This document shows positions 25,931 to 33,431 of a stretch of DNA of 36,892 nucleotides, piece by piece. The DNA is taken from positions 561 to 37,452 of the forward strand of contig DMYZ01000102.1 of assembly GCA_003483565.1 (NCBI GenBank), given 5' to 3'. Source of the stretch: Prevotella sp. (GTDB taxonomy: Bacteria > Bacteroidota > Bacteroidia > Bacteroidales > Bacteroidaceae). How positions within the stretch are numbered: the first letter of the stretch is position 1; every line of letters begins with the position of its first letter. Position numbers and translations under genes: made by a program. Under the pieces are notes generated by a model. The model worked only from the letters and a program-made list of their open reading frames with translations, was not told the DNA's origin and did not search any database.

Positions 25931-26659
25931 ATGGAAAATGAAACGATACGGTTAGAACATCTCACTGTCGGCTATAAACAGAAAAAAGGTGTATATGCTG
26001 TTTTGAGCGATATCAATCTATCGTTCCATGCAGGTGAGCTGGTTTGCCTGCTAGGAGCTAATGGGATTGGCAAGTCTACTTTTCTCCGGACATTATCTGG
26101 GCTGTTACCTGAAATCTCGGGTAGAGTGTACATTGAAAACAAACTTGTGGAGGACTATACTGAAAAACAACTTTCGCGTCATATTGGTATCGTACTTACG
26201 GAACATCCGCGTCTTCATAATATGATAGTAGATGATCTTGTAGCAATGGGGCGTGCACCTTATACAGGATTTTGGGGGCGACTTTCTTCTAAGGATAAGG
26301 CAATAGTTACTCGTTCTATGTCTTTAATATCAATTAATAAGTTGCAAGGTCGGATGGTAGATAGCTTGAGTGATGGAGAACGACAGAAAGTAATGATTGC
26401 ACGGGCTCTTGCTCAGCAGACACCTATTGTAATTCTTGATGAACCGACAGCTTTCCTTGATTTTCCAAGTAAGGTCGAAGTAATGAGACTTCTTCGCCGG
26501 TTGGCACATGACATGAACAAGACCATTCTTCTTTCTACTCATGATCTGCAACTGGCCGCAGAGTTGGGTGATATCTTACTTCATGTTGCTCCTGAAGGTA
26601 TTTCTAGAGTATCCAAAGAAGAAGTTGTTGAAAAGATCAACAGGCTATTGAATTTTTAA
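25931..26659 (+). CDS. Orphan FecE/BtuD-type ABC transporter ATPase
   Basis: A 242-residue ABC ATP-binding protein of the iron-siderophore/haem/cobalamin importer class. It has Walker A GANGIGKST (42-50), signature LSDGERQKV, Walker B VILDEP followed by TAFLDFPSK, and the switch histidine in LSTHDLQLA. The FecE/FhuC/BtuD group is suggested by the overall layout and the AFLD D-loop region. No permease (BtuC/FecD) or substrate-binding lipoprotein is next to it, although family members are usually in an operon with them; the partner permease is probably elsewhere. Convergent with the PfkB kinase gene (14-bp gap). Confidence 0.93.
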   Translation: MENETIRLEHLTVGYKQKKGVYAVLSDINLSFHAGELVCLLGANGIGKSTFLRTLSGLLPEISGRVYIENKLVEDYTEKQLSRHIGIVLTEHPRLHNMIVDDLVAMGRAPYTGFWGRLSSKDKAIVTRSMSLISINKLQGRMVDSLSDGERQKVMIARALAQQTPIVILDEPTAFLDFPSKVEVMRLLRRLAHDMNKTILLSTHDLQLAAELGDILLHVAPEGISRVSKEEVVEKINRLLNF

Positions 26660-26673
26660 AATCAATTTTGCCG

Positions 26674-27543
26674 CTATTTGATCAATGCGTTGATATCTTC
26701 AATAGTACGGTCAAAAGGTCCGTTATGCTCAAGTTTTAGTGTACACATTGCTGCGGCAAACTTTCCGCTGGCTACTGGATCAAGACCTTGTGTGCGGCAA
26801 TAAAGATATCCAGCAGAATAAGTATCGCCACATCCTGTAGCATCTACTGTCTCATGTGGTTCATAGGCTGGAATGTCATAGAATTTCCCGTCTGTATAAA
26901 TTATAGAGCCTTCACTTCCAAGAGTGATACAGACTTCTTCAACTCCCCATTTATGGAGTAACATTGCTGCTTCATGGGTATCTGTCAGTCCTGTAATTGT
27001 TGTCATCTCTATCTCATTTACTTTAATATAATAGGTATATTTCAGTACTTGTAGTTTATCTTTCCAGTCGATGGGATATACTTTTTCATCCCTTACTTCC
27101 CTTAAATAGCCTTGCACATCAATGGATACTCTCCCTTTGCCGGAAAGATATTTTACCACTTCTGGCGCAAAGTCATCATTGAGCAAGCTTCCTAGATGAA
27201 AGATATGTGCGTCGACATGTTCAAGTTCTTTTATGGTAAATGGATCAGCTTTAGCAAGTACACGTTGCTTCCTGTCATTCTGGTTCTCGCTATATATATT
27301 CTCAAAGAATACTGTATTGCGAGATGGAAAAAGTGTTACGTCAATGCCTTTAGCTTTCATTCTTTCTACAGGTTCCGCTTCGGTAACATTCATAGAAGTA
27401 ACAAGAGAAAAAGATATCTTTTTCGGCAATTGGTTGATAGCATAAGCAAAATAGAAGGACGTACCTCCCGACATGTAAACGGTACGATTTGGTGTAACAA
27501 TTTTATCTTTTGTTATATGTCCTATGCAGCAAATATCATTCAT
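26674..27543 (-). CDS. PfkB-family sugar/nucleoside kinase
   Basis: A 289-residue ribokinase-fold kinase. The C-terminal PfkB signature DATGCGDTYSAGY supplies the anion hole and the catalytic Asp, and the N-terminal signature region has MSGGTSFYFAYAI. Members phosphorylate sugars, nucleosides or sugar acids. The substrate here cannot be fixed; the SVDVQGYLREV segment is common to an uncharacterised Bacteroidales subgroup. Start ATG 27543, behind a good promoter (27566-27596). Neighbours do not give a pathway. Confidence 0.9.
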   Translation of the reverse strand: MNDICCIGHITKDKIVTPNRTVYMSGGTSFYFAYAINQLPKKISFSLVTSMNVTEAEPVERMKAKGIDVTLFPSRNTVFFENIYSENQNDRKQRVLAKADPFTIKELEHVDAHIFHLGSLLNDDFAPEVVKYLSGKGRVSIDVQGYLREVRDEKVYPIDWKDKLQVLKYTYYIKVNEIEMTTITGLTDTHEAAMLLHKWGVEEVCITLGSEGSIIYTDGKFYDIPAYEPHETVDATGCGDTYSAGYLYCRTQGLDPVASGKFAAAMCTLKLEHNGPFDRTIEDINALIK

Positions 27544-27565
27544 ATCTTTATTGGTAAATTTTCTG

Positions 27566-27596
27566 CAAAGATAATAAAATATTGATGGAACAGCAA
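27566..27596 (-). promoter_or_regulatory. Promoter of the PfkB kinase gene
   Basis: Minus-strand TTG (27596-27594), 20 bp, then TATCTTTG (27573-27566), 22 bp upstream of the ATG. Confidence 0.65.
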
Positions 27597-27650
27597 GAAG
27601 GGTATAAGATAATTTTTGGGGAGAAAGTTTTATGGGAAAGATGGTTCTGA

Positions 27651-28592
27651 TTATACTCTTCTATACTCTTCCGTTGTACATCCTGTAAATTTTTGAAATA
27701 TCTGGCGAAAATATTTAGGAGTACAATAACCTAACAATGAAGCAATCTCATGGTCTGTCTTGTTTGTCAACAACATCTGTTTGGATATCTCTATTCTTCG
27801 TAGCTGAAGGTAATCATTGAAGTCCTTGCCTGTCTCATGCTTCAGCAAATCGTTGAGATATGAGCTTGAGATATTAAGGTGGACTGCGAAGCGACAGGCA
27901 CTAGGAACATTGCAAGGTTCATATTTTCCACTCAACAGAAACTTGTCGATACTTATTCTGATCTTATCTGCCAATTGGTCTTTTGCATCATGGCGGGTAA
28001 TAAACTGACGATCATAATAGCGGCAACAGTAATTAAGCAGCATTTCAATTTTATTGGATATAATTGTGGCTGTGAATCGATCAATTCCCCATTCCAGTTC
28101 CTTTTGAATATCATTCATCATCTGATAGATGTGTTTTGTCTCTTCCTTAGATAGATGTAAAGCTTCTTCGGGCTTATAATGAAAGAAACTGTATTCCTTG
28201 ATTTTTTGTGAGAGAACTGTGCCATACAAAAGGTGGGGATTGAATATTAACAGCAAATCCTTAGGCTGAGAGTCTTTTATATCGATGGTATATGAATGTT
28301 CAGTGTCTTGTAAATTATCTTTATCTGATTTTTCCCCTATTTTTGAAGAAATATTGATCATTTTCCCTGGTTCCCTAAAAATGAGAGTACTATTAGAAAA
28401 GTCATATTTTGTCCTCCCAAAACTATAGTCTTCCAATGAAAAATGGCGAAATATTATGGCATAGCTGTCTGTATATAATTGTGTTTCCTTGCAGTCTTTT
28501 GAAAGGTCAATAACACTAATCAATGGATGTAAAGTCTTTTCACTAAACGATCTATTGCATGAGCAGACAGAAAGTAGATGTTGTTCGTCCAA
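27651..28592 (-). CDS. AraC-family regulator (second of a tandem pair)
   Basis: A 313-residue transcription factor. The C-terminal 100 residues form the AraC/XylS double helix-turn-helix, with the conserved second-HTH core EIASLLGYCTPKYFRQIFQK. The N-terminal part (about 1-190) is a ligand-binding-like cupin region similar to the paralogue encoded just upstream; both share the ISVIDLSK/VAVIDMSK strand and the RHFSLEDYSFGRTKYDF/LKQTFCGNITYGRQPYDY region. The start is TTG at 28592, 3 bp after the upstream stop TAA. It is chosen because the N-termini then align and no ATG occurs early. Probably translationally coupled. Target genes are not known. Confidence 0.88.
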   Translation of the reverse strand: MDEQHLLSVCSCNRSFSEKTLHPLISVIDLSKDCKETQLYTDSYAIIFRHFSLEDYSFGRTKYDFSNSTLIFREPGKMINISSKIGEKSDKDNLQDTEHSYTIDIKDSQPKDLLLIFNPHLLYGTVLSQKIKEYSFFHYKPEEALHLSKEETKHIYQMMNDIQKELEWGIDRFTATIISNKIEMLLNYCCRYYDRQFITRHDAKDQLADKIRISIDKFLLSGKYEPCNVPSACRFAVHLNISSSYLNDLLKHETGKDFNDYLQLRRIEISKQMLLTNKTDHEIASLLGYCTPKYFRQIFQKFTGCTTEEYRRV

Positions 28593-28595
28593 TTT

Positions 28596-29516
28596 TTATT
28601 CTCGATTGATGATTTCCCTGCGGTATTGTGAAGGTGTCTTGCCTACATTCCGTTTAAAATAACGGTTGAAGTGTTGCGAATATTGAAACCCCAGCCTATA
28701 AGCTGTTTCATTAATAGTTTTGTCTGTGCTGGCCAATGTTTCCTTAGCTAAATCGATGATTTTAGCCTGAATATATTCCTGTGGAGACTTGCCTGTTTCC
28801 TTTTTTATAAGATCACCAAAATAATTAGGTGAAAGAAAACATTCTTCAGCAAAGTATTTTACGGATGGAAGTCCTTCACGCATGGCTTTGTCACCTGAGA
28901 AATACGTGTTGAGAAGCCGTTCGAACTTTTCGAGAATATCAAGGTTCGCGGCTTTCCTGGTAACAAATTGCCGTTCATAGAAGCGCATGCAGTAATCAAG
29001 TAGCAATTCGATGTTGCGGCAGATGAGTTTTCTACTGTGCCGGTCAATAGGATTTTTCAGCTCCATCTCAATCTTGGCAAGGCAATCCTTGAAAATGATT
29101 TTTTCGTTCTCGCTTAAATGGAGAGCCTCGCGAGAGGAGTAAGAGAAAAAATCATATTGTTTAATATCGTGTCCGAGAGAGGTGCCGCGGATAAGATCAG
29201 GATGAAAGATCAGACCGAGGGCCTGTGGTTTATAATCAGAAACTGGCTTGAAGTGAACGATTTGTCCTGGTGCAAAAGAGGTAACTGTACCTTCTTGATA
29301 ATCATACGGTTGCCTTCCGTATGTAATATTTCCACAAAAGGTCTGTTTAAGCCAAAGGGAATAGACTTCATACTCGAAGGTCCTTTCTGTTTTAGCATGT
29401 TGTGGGTTGGCCTTGGACATATCAATAACAGCGACTAATGGATTCCTTGTTTCGAATCCCATGAACTTATTGTATTTGTCAATGCTGTCAATAACAATGA
29501 TATCATTTTCTTTCAT
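28596..29516 (-). CDS. AraC-family regulator (first of a tandem pair)
   Basis: A 306-residue AraC/XylS-type regulator. N-terminal sensor-like domain to about residue 190, then the DNA-binding domain with VKYFAEECFLSPNYFGDLIKK (first HTH) and ETAYRLGFQYSQHFNRYFKR (second HTH), ending in the usual TPSQYRRE. ATG at 29516 sits 21 bp after a -7 element (29538-29545). It is divergent from the pyridoxamine kinase/transporter operon with 231 bp between starts. It could regulate that operon, itself, or both, but this is inference from position only. Confidence 0.92.
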   Translation of the reverse strand: MKENDIIVIDSIDKYNKFMGFETRNPLVAVIDMSKANPQHAKTERTFEYEVYSLWLKQTFCGNITYGRQPYDYQEGTVTSFAPGQIVHFKPVSDYKPQALGLIFHPDLIRGTSLGHDIKQYDFFSYSSREALHLSENEKIIFKDCLAKIEMELKNPIDRHSRKLICRNIELLLDYCMRFYERQFVTRKAANLDILEKFERLLNTYFSGDKAMREGLPSVKYFAEECFLSPNYFGDLIKKETGKSPQEYIQAKIIDLAKETLASTDKTINETAYRLGFQYSQHFNRYFKRNVGKTPSQYRREIINRE

Positions 29517-29537
29517 AGGCTCTTGAATTTGTTATGG

Positions 29538-29545
29538 CAAAATTA
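29538..29545 (-). promoter_or_regulatory. -7 element of the AraC pair promoter
   Basis: Minus-strand TAATTTTG followed by CC, 21 bp upstream of the ATG at 29516. No convincing -33 element. Confidence 0.45.
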
Positions 29546-29717
29546 CAAAATTCTCAGCAGATAAGTAGTATCTATATTACAGATTTTTCTACCATTATTG
29601 CTGATCACTTTTCTTTGAAATAGAACTTTGACCGATGATATCATTCTGTTGAATATGGATTTTTCTGTAAGGGAAGTAAAAAAACCAATAGAGTTCGTCT
29701 TTATTCTATCTTTTTCG

Positions 29718-29725
29718 TAACTTTG
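29718..29725 (+). promoter_or_regulatory. -7 element of the pdxK-transporter operon
   Basis: TAACTTTG followed by CC, 22 bp upstream of the pdxK ATG; the -33 position reads TTCG, a poor match, so activation may be needed. Confidence 0.55.
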
Positions 29726-29747
29726 CCACGAAATTTATACAATAGAA

Positions 29748-30566
29748 ATGAGCGAGAAGCAAATTCTTCTGATCAATGATATGGCAGGATACGGTAAAGT
29801 AGCTACAGCGGCAATGCTGCCTATACTTTCTTATTTCGGCCTACCTACCTATAACTTGCCTACTGCGTTGGTATCCAATACTTTAGACTATGGGAAGTTT
29901 AATATTCTTGACACTACTGATTATATAAAAGGAGTGTTCCCAGTGTGGCGTGAACTTGGATTTCAGTTTGATGCGATTGCTACCGGATTTATTGCTAGCG
30001 AGCATCAGGCTGATATTGTAAGTCGCTATTGTCTTGAAGAAGAAGAGAAGGGCACTACTATTTTTGTTGATCCAATTATGGGTGATGAAGGTAAGCTTTA
30101 CAATGGTGTGACTCCTGCTACGATCAAAAGCATGCGTGAAATGTTAAGTGTAGCCCATCTTTGTTATCCTAACTATACTGAAGCTTGTTATCTTACAGGG
30201 AGAGTATACCGCGTGGAAGGTGTATCTGGAGATGAGGCTCAAAACTTGCTTGATCATTTGCGTAAGATAGGTCCTAAATCTGTACTTATTACTAGCATTT
30301 GTGTTGACGGCCAGCCGTCAGTAGTAGGTTACAATCATCTTGATGATGAGTATTTCCAATTGCCTTATACGGAGATTCCTGTACATTTTCCTGGTACGGG
30401 TGATATCTTTTCTGCTATTCTTATCGGCCATTTGCTTAATGGTGAATTGTTGAAAGAGAGTACTCGTAAGGCTATGGACGGCGTTTATAAACTGATAGAT
30501 CTTAATAAAGACAATGAGGATAAAAACAGAGGAATTCCTCTTGAAAAATACCTTAATATATTGTAA
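29748..30566 (+). CDS. Pyridoxamine/pyridoxine kinase (PdxK/PdxY-like)
   Basis: Ribokinase-fold kinase that phosphorylates B6 vitamers for PLP salvage. The 272-residue protein has the N-terminal NDMAGYGKVATAAMLPIL segment typical of the Gram-positive/Bacteroidota pyridoxamine kinase group (equivalent to SxVxxGxVG in E. coli PdxY). It also has the VDPIMGDEGKLY metal/ATP region (108-118), and the anion-hole motif GTGD with catalytic D219. It is 5 bp upstream of the YidE-like transporter gene, indicating one operon. A related kinase activity (hydroxymethylpyrimidine) is possible but less likely from the motifs. Confidence 0.9.
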   Translation: MSEKQILLINDMAGYGKVATAAMLPILSYFGLPTYNLPTALVSNTLDYGKFNILDTTDYIKGVFPVWRELGFQFDAIATGFIASEHQADIVSRYCLEEEEKGTTIFVDPIMGDEGKLYNGVTPATIKSMREMLSVAHLCYPNYTEACYLTGRVYRVEGVSGDEAQNLLDHLRKIGPKSVLITSICVDGQPSVVGYNHLDDEYFQLPYTEIPVHFPGTGDIFSAILIGHLLNGELLKESTRKAMDGVYKLIDLNKDNEDKNRGIPLEKYLNIL

Positions 30567-30571
30567 ATATT

Positions 30572-32236
30572 ATGGAATGGTTACAAGAACTTTTTAGTAT
30601 ACACTCATCTATACAGACAGTTGTAGTCATATCAATGATTGTGGCATGTGGTCTGGCTTTTGGTAAAATAAAAGTAAAGGGCATTTCACTTGGTATAGCT
30701 TTTGTCTTTTTTGTCGGCATTCTAGCTGGACATTGTGGACTGAGCGTTAATGCAGCTACTCTTGATTATGTAGAAACGTTTGGCCTTTCTCTTTTTGTCT
30801 ATTGTCTTGGGCTCCATGTTGGTCCTAATTTTTTCGGATCGTTGCGTCATGAAGGCCTTGCGCTTAACTTGTGGAGTCTTGCCGTCATTGTGGTCGGTAC
30901 GATATTTGCTATGGTACTTGTGCCTGTTACACATATTAGTGTAGCTGATATGGTCGGTTTGCTCTGTGGAGCTACTACCAATACTCCTGCCCTTGGTGCT
31001 GCAACAGCGGCTATGGGGCATCTAGGCTTATCGAGCGGAAGAGTCGCTTTGGCAACTGCCGTGACCTATCCTTTGGGAGTAGTTGGTGTTATTATTGCCA
31101 TGATATTGATGCGTAAATTCTTCGTTCGTCCGAAAGATCTGGAATTAAACCCTATTAATGATGACGATCATACTTATATTGCACAGTTCGTAGTAATTAA
31201 CCCTGCAGTGGTTGACAAAAGTATTGAGGAAATCTCAAAGCAGACCCATCGTAAATTTATCATTTCTCGAATATGGCGTGCAGATCAAGTTATAATGCCA
31301 AAGGGACCTACTCGGTTGCAACAAGGGGATAATATCCTTGTAGTGACGACCAAAGATGATGAGGATGCTATGGAAATTCTTTTCGGGAAACGTGTACCGA
31401 AGGATTATAATAAAGAGGTGGTAGACTGGAATGCCATTGATGCTAATGTAGAGAGTCGTATCATTGTTCTTACAAGAACTCAGCTCAATGGCAAACAGTT
31501 GGGGAAACTTAACTTGCGTGATACTTATAGTGTTAATGTGAGCCGGGTAATGAGAGGTGATATTAAATTGTTGGCTACTGATGATTTGCGTTTGCAATAT
31601 GGAGATCGTGTTACTGTAGTCGGCAAGCCTGATGCTCTTGATAATGTGGAACATTTTTTAGGTAATTCTGTTAAGACTTTGAATGAACCAAATCTAGGAA
31701 GCATTTTTATTGGTATCCTTTTAGGACTCGTTCTTGGTACTATTCCGATATCCATACCAGGGATGGCAACGCCTGTTAAGCTTGGCATTGCTGGAGGCCC
31801 TATTATCATGGGCATTATAATCGGATCTTTCGGACCACGTTTGCATTTTATTTCTTATACTACACGCAGTGCATCCCTTATGTTGCGTAGACTGGGATTG
31901 TCGCTTTATCTAGGTTGCCTAGGGCTTGATGCTGGTAAGGATTTTTTTGCTACTATTGTGCGTCCGGAAGGACTGGCGTGGGTTGGTATTGGATTTCTTA
32001 TCACTATAGTTCCTGTTATTATAATAGGTGTTATTGCTCTTAAGACTGGGAAATATGATTTTGGTACAATCTGTGGAATTCTTTGTGGAAGTATGGCTAA
32101 TCCAATGGCTCTTGGCTATGCCAACGATACACTTAAAGGAGATACATCCAGTGTAGGATATGCTTCCGTGTATCCTCTGGGGATGTTTGTCAGGGTAATC
32201 ATTGCTCAAATATTGATTATGGTATTTATGGGGTGA
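30572..32236 (+). CDS. YidE/YbjL/AspT-family putative transporter with two RCK-C domains
   Basis: A 554-residue inner-membrane protein of the aspartate:alanine exchanger (AAE) family. Layout: N-terminal membrane half (about 15-185, five or so helices, with the NTPALGAATAAMG motif), two TrkA-C/RCK-C soluble domains (about 205-275 and 285-360), and a C-terminal membrane half (about 370-554, repeating the theme with GGPIIMGIIIGSFGP and MANPMALGYAND). The best-studied relative exchanges aspartate and alanine, but most YidE members have unknown substrates. Co-transcribed with the upstream kinase, so a B6-related or amino-acid substrate is a possibility only. Followed by an intrinsic terminator. 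Confidence 0.92.
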   Translation: MEWLQELFSIHSSIQTVVVISMIVACGLAFGKIKVKGISLGIAFVFFVGILAGHCGLSVNAATLDYVETFGLSLFVYCLGLHVGPNFFGSLRHEGLALNLWSLAVIVVGTIFAMVLVPVTHISVADMVGLLCGATTNTPALGAATAAMGHLGLSSGRVALATAVTYPLGVVGVIIAMILMRKFFVRPKDLELNPINDDDHTYIAQFVVINPAVVDKSIEEISKQTHRKFIISRIWRADQVIMPKGPTRLQQGDNILVVTTKDDEDAMEILFGKRVPKDYNKEVVDWNAIDANVESRIIVLTRTQLNGKQLGKLNLRDTYSVNVSRVMRGDIKLLATDDLRLQYGDRVTVVGKPDALDNVEHFLGNSVKTLNEPNLGSIFIGILLGLVLGTIPISIPGMATPVKLGIAGGPIIMGIIIGSFGPRLHFISYTTRSASLMLRRLGLSLYLGCLGLDAGKDFFATIVRPEGLAWVGIGFLITIVPVIIIGVIALKTGKYDFGTICGILCGSMANPMALGYANDTLKGDTSSVGYASVYPLGMFVRVIIAQILIMVFMG

Positions 32237-32277
32237 AAAAATATTTTAGTTATAAAAATCAAGTAAAAAACAAATAG

Positions 32278-32324
32278 AACTGCTTATCTGCGCATAAAGT
32301 GTTGATAAGCAGTTTGTTTCTTAT
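32278..32324 (+). terminator. Intrinsic terminator of the pdxK-transporter operon
   Basis: A perfect 11-bp stem AACTGCTTATC (32278-32288) / GATAAGCAGTT (32304-32314) with a 15-nt loop, followed by TGTTTCTTATT. It lies 42 bp after the transporter stop. Confidence 0.75.
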
Positions 32325-32382
32325 TGAAAGTTTTGTAAACATATATGCATTTGATTACAATATTGAAATAATTACTAAAACA

Positions 32383-32414
32383 TTTGGAAGTTTCATGAAA
32401 ATGATGTATATTTG
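32383..32414 (+). promoter_or_regulatory. Rubrerythrin promoter
   Basis: TTTG (32383-32386), 20 bp, then TATATTTG followed by CC (32407-32414), 39 bp upstream of the ATG. A strong match to the Bacteroidota consensus. I see no clear OxyR-type operator. Confidence 0.75.
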
Positions 32415-32453
32415 CCTTTGTAAACGAAAAATACAAGGATTAATACAAGCATT

Positions 32454-33107
32454 ATGAAAAAGAAATTTATTTGTACCGTTTGTGGTTACATCTATGAGGG
32501 TGAGGAGGCACCGGCAGAGTGCCCTGTTTGTCATGCCAAAGCTGACAAGTTTCAAGAGTTTGATGCAAAAGCATTGAAGGGTACCAAGACAGAAGCTAAT
32601 CTTGAAGCAGCTTTTGCAGGTGAGAGCAAAGCTCATACTAAATACCAGTATTATGCTTCCAAGGCAAAAAAGGATGGTTACGAGCAGATCGCAGAACTTT
32701 TCACAGAGACTTCCAGGAATGAGAAGGAACATGCAAAATTATGGTTTAAGTTCTTACATGGTGGTGATATACCAACAACTACTGCTAATCTTGAAGATGC
32801 TGCCAGTGGAGAGTATTATGAATGGACTGATATGTATAAGGAGATGGCAAGAATTGCTGCAGAGGAAGGCTTTCTTGGTATTTCTGCTAAATTCCGTACT
32901 GTAGGTTCTATAGAGAAGCATCATGAGGAGCGTTACCGCAAACTTTTGAAAAATATTCAGGATAGTGTAGTCTTCTCTCGTGATGGCGACTGTATCTGGC
33001 AATGCCGTAACTGCGGCCATATTGTTGTAGGTAAGAAAGCTCCGTCTGTATGTCCGGTATGTGGGCATCCACAAAGTTTCTATCAGATTGCAGCTCGGAA
33101 TTACTAA
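32454..33107 (+). CDS. Rubrerythrin with rubredoxin modules at both ends
   Basis: A 217-residue non-haem iron peroxidase that reduces hydrogen peroxide in the cytoplasm of anaerobes. Residues 5-36 form a rubredoxin-like module with CTVC (7-10) and CPVC (23-26). Residues 45-170 form the ferritin-like diiron domain with GESKAH (E57), RNEKEH (E90/H93), GEYYEW (E120/E123) and EKHHEE (E154/H157). Residues 180-217 form a second rubredoxin-like module with CRNC (184-187) and CPVC (200-203). Classical rubrerythrin has only the C-terminal module and reverse rubrerythrin only the N-terminal one. Both modules have 12 residues between the CxxC pairs, as in rubrerythrin-type rubredoxin. Monocistronic, with its own promoter and terminator. 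Confidence 0.94.
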   Translation: MKKKFICTVCGYIYEGEEAPAECPVCHAKADKFQEFDAKALKGTKTEANLEAAFAGESKAHTKYQYYASKAKKDGYEQIAELFTETSRNEKEHAKLWFKFLHGGDIPTTTANLEDAASGEYYEWTDMYKEMARIAAEEGFLGISAKFRTVGSIEKHHEERYRKLLKNIQDSVVFSRDGDCIWQCRNCGHIVVGKKAPSVCPVCGHPQSFYQIAARNY

Positions 33108-33132
33108 TATTTCGATTGTACAACATAAGGGT

Positions 33133-33175
33133 ATGCGCCTCAAGTCGAAAGACCTGAGGCGCATTTTTGTTTTTA
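33133..33175 (+). terminator. Intrinsic terminator of the rubrerythrin gene
   Basis: Stem ATGCGCCTCA (33133-33142) / TGAGGCGCAT (33155-33164), continued inside by GTC/GAC across one A·C mismatch and closed by a GAAA tetraloop; then TTTTTGTTTTTA. 25 bp after the stop codon. Confidence 0.9.
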
Positions 33176-33431
33176 TAAAAATGAAGATCCTTTTTAATGG
33201 ATTTATTAATTGTTTATAACTTTATACTTGTTTGTTGATATCTTTATATAGATATGTTGATATCCTAGTAATAGGAAGGTATAACTTTGGTATAAGTCTG
33301 CAACAATAGGTTTACAGTCGTATTTTATTGAAATGAATATTGTTGATAAGTCTGAGTTTTGTTGTTGATAACTTTGTTCAATATAGTTTATAACTAATTG
33401 CAAAGTATATTCCGTCTTTTCTGTAATTATT
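33176..33431. other. Candidate replication origin or DnaA-binding locus in a convergent gap
   Basis: This 256-bp stretch lies between the rubrerythrin terminator and the 3' end of the RluA-family gene, so neither neighbour needs a promoter here. It contains the 22-bp array and, on its left, an AT-rich run (33164-33210) that could unwind. A short minus-strand frame (65 codons, 33206-33403) spans the array, but its composition follows the repeats and I do not regard it as a gene. The origin interpretation is inference from box similarity and periodic same-strand spacing. A DnaA-titration site, another iteron-binding protein, or coincidence are alternatives. dnaA is not in the window. Confidence 0.35.
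33211..33394 (+). repeat. Iteron-like array of DnaA-box-like elements, 22-bp register
   Basis: Same-orientation elements: TGTTTATAAC at 33211, TGTTGATATC at 33233, TGTTGATATC at 33255, AAGGTATAA at 33276, TGTTGATAAG at 33341, TGTTGATAAC at 33363, AGTTTATAAC at 33385; a weaker TTGGTATAA at 33287 is out of register. Starts 33211/33233/33255 and 33341/33363/33385 are spaced by exactly 22 bp, and the 33276 element is off the register by one. The two blocks are 86 bp apart (33255 to 33341), close to four periods. The complement TTATCAACA differs by one base from the DnaA box TTATCCACA. Confidence 0.8.

Noticed and set aside
27651..27671. 10-bp tandem repeat at the 3' end of the second AraC gene
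   Set aside because: Two copies of a short coding repeat (GAAGAGTATA) at the end of the gene; explained by codon repetition.
33206..33403. Minus-strand frame of 65 codons over the periodic array
   Set aside because: Frame is open because of the A/T-rich repeats; no -7 element upstream, and it contains no recognisable domain or signal peptide.
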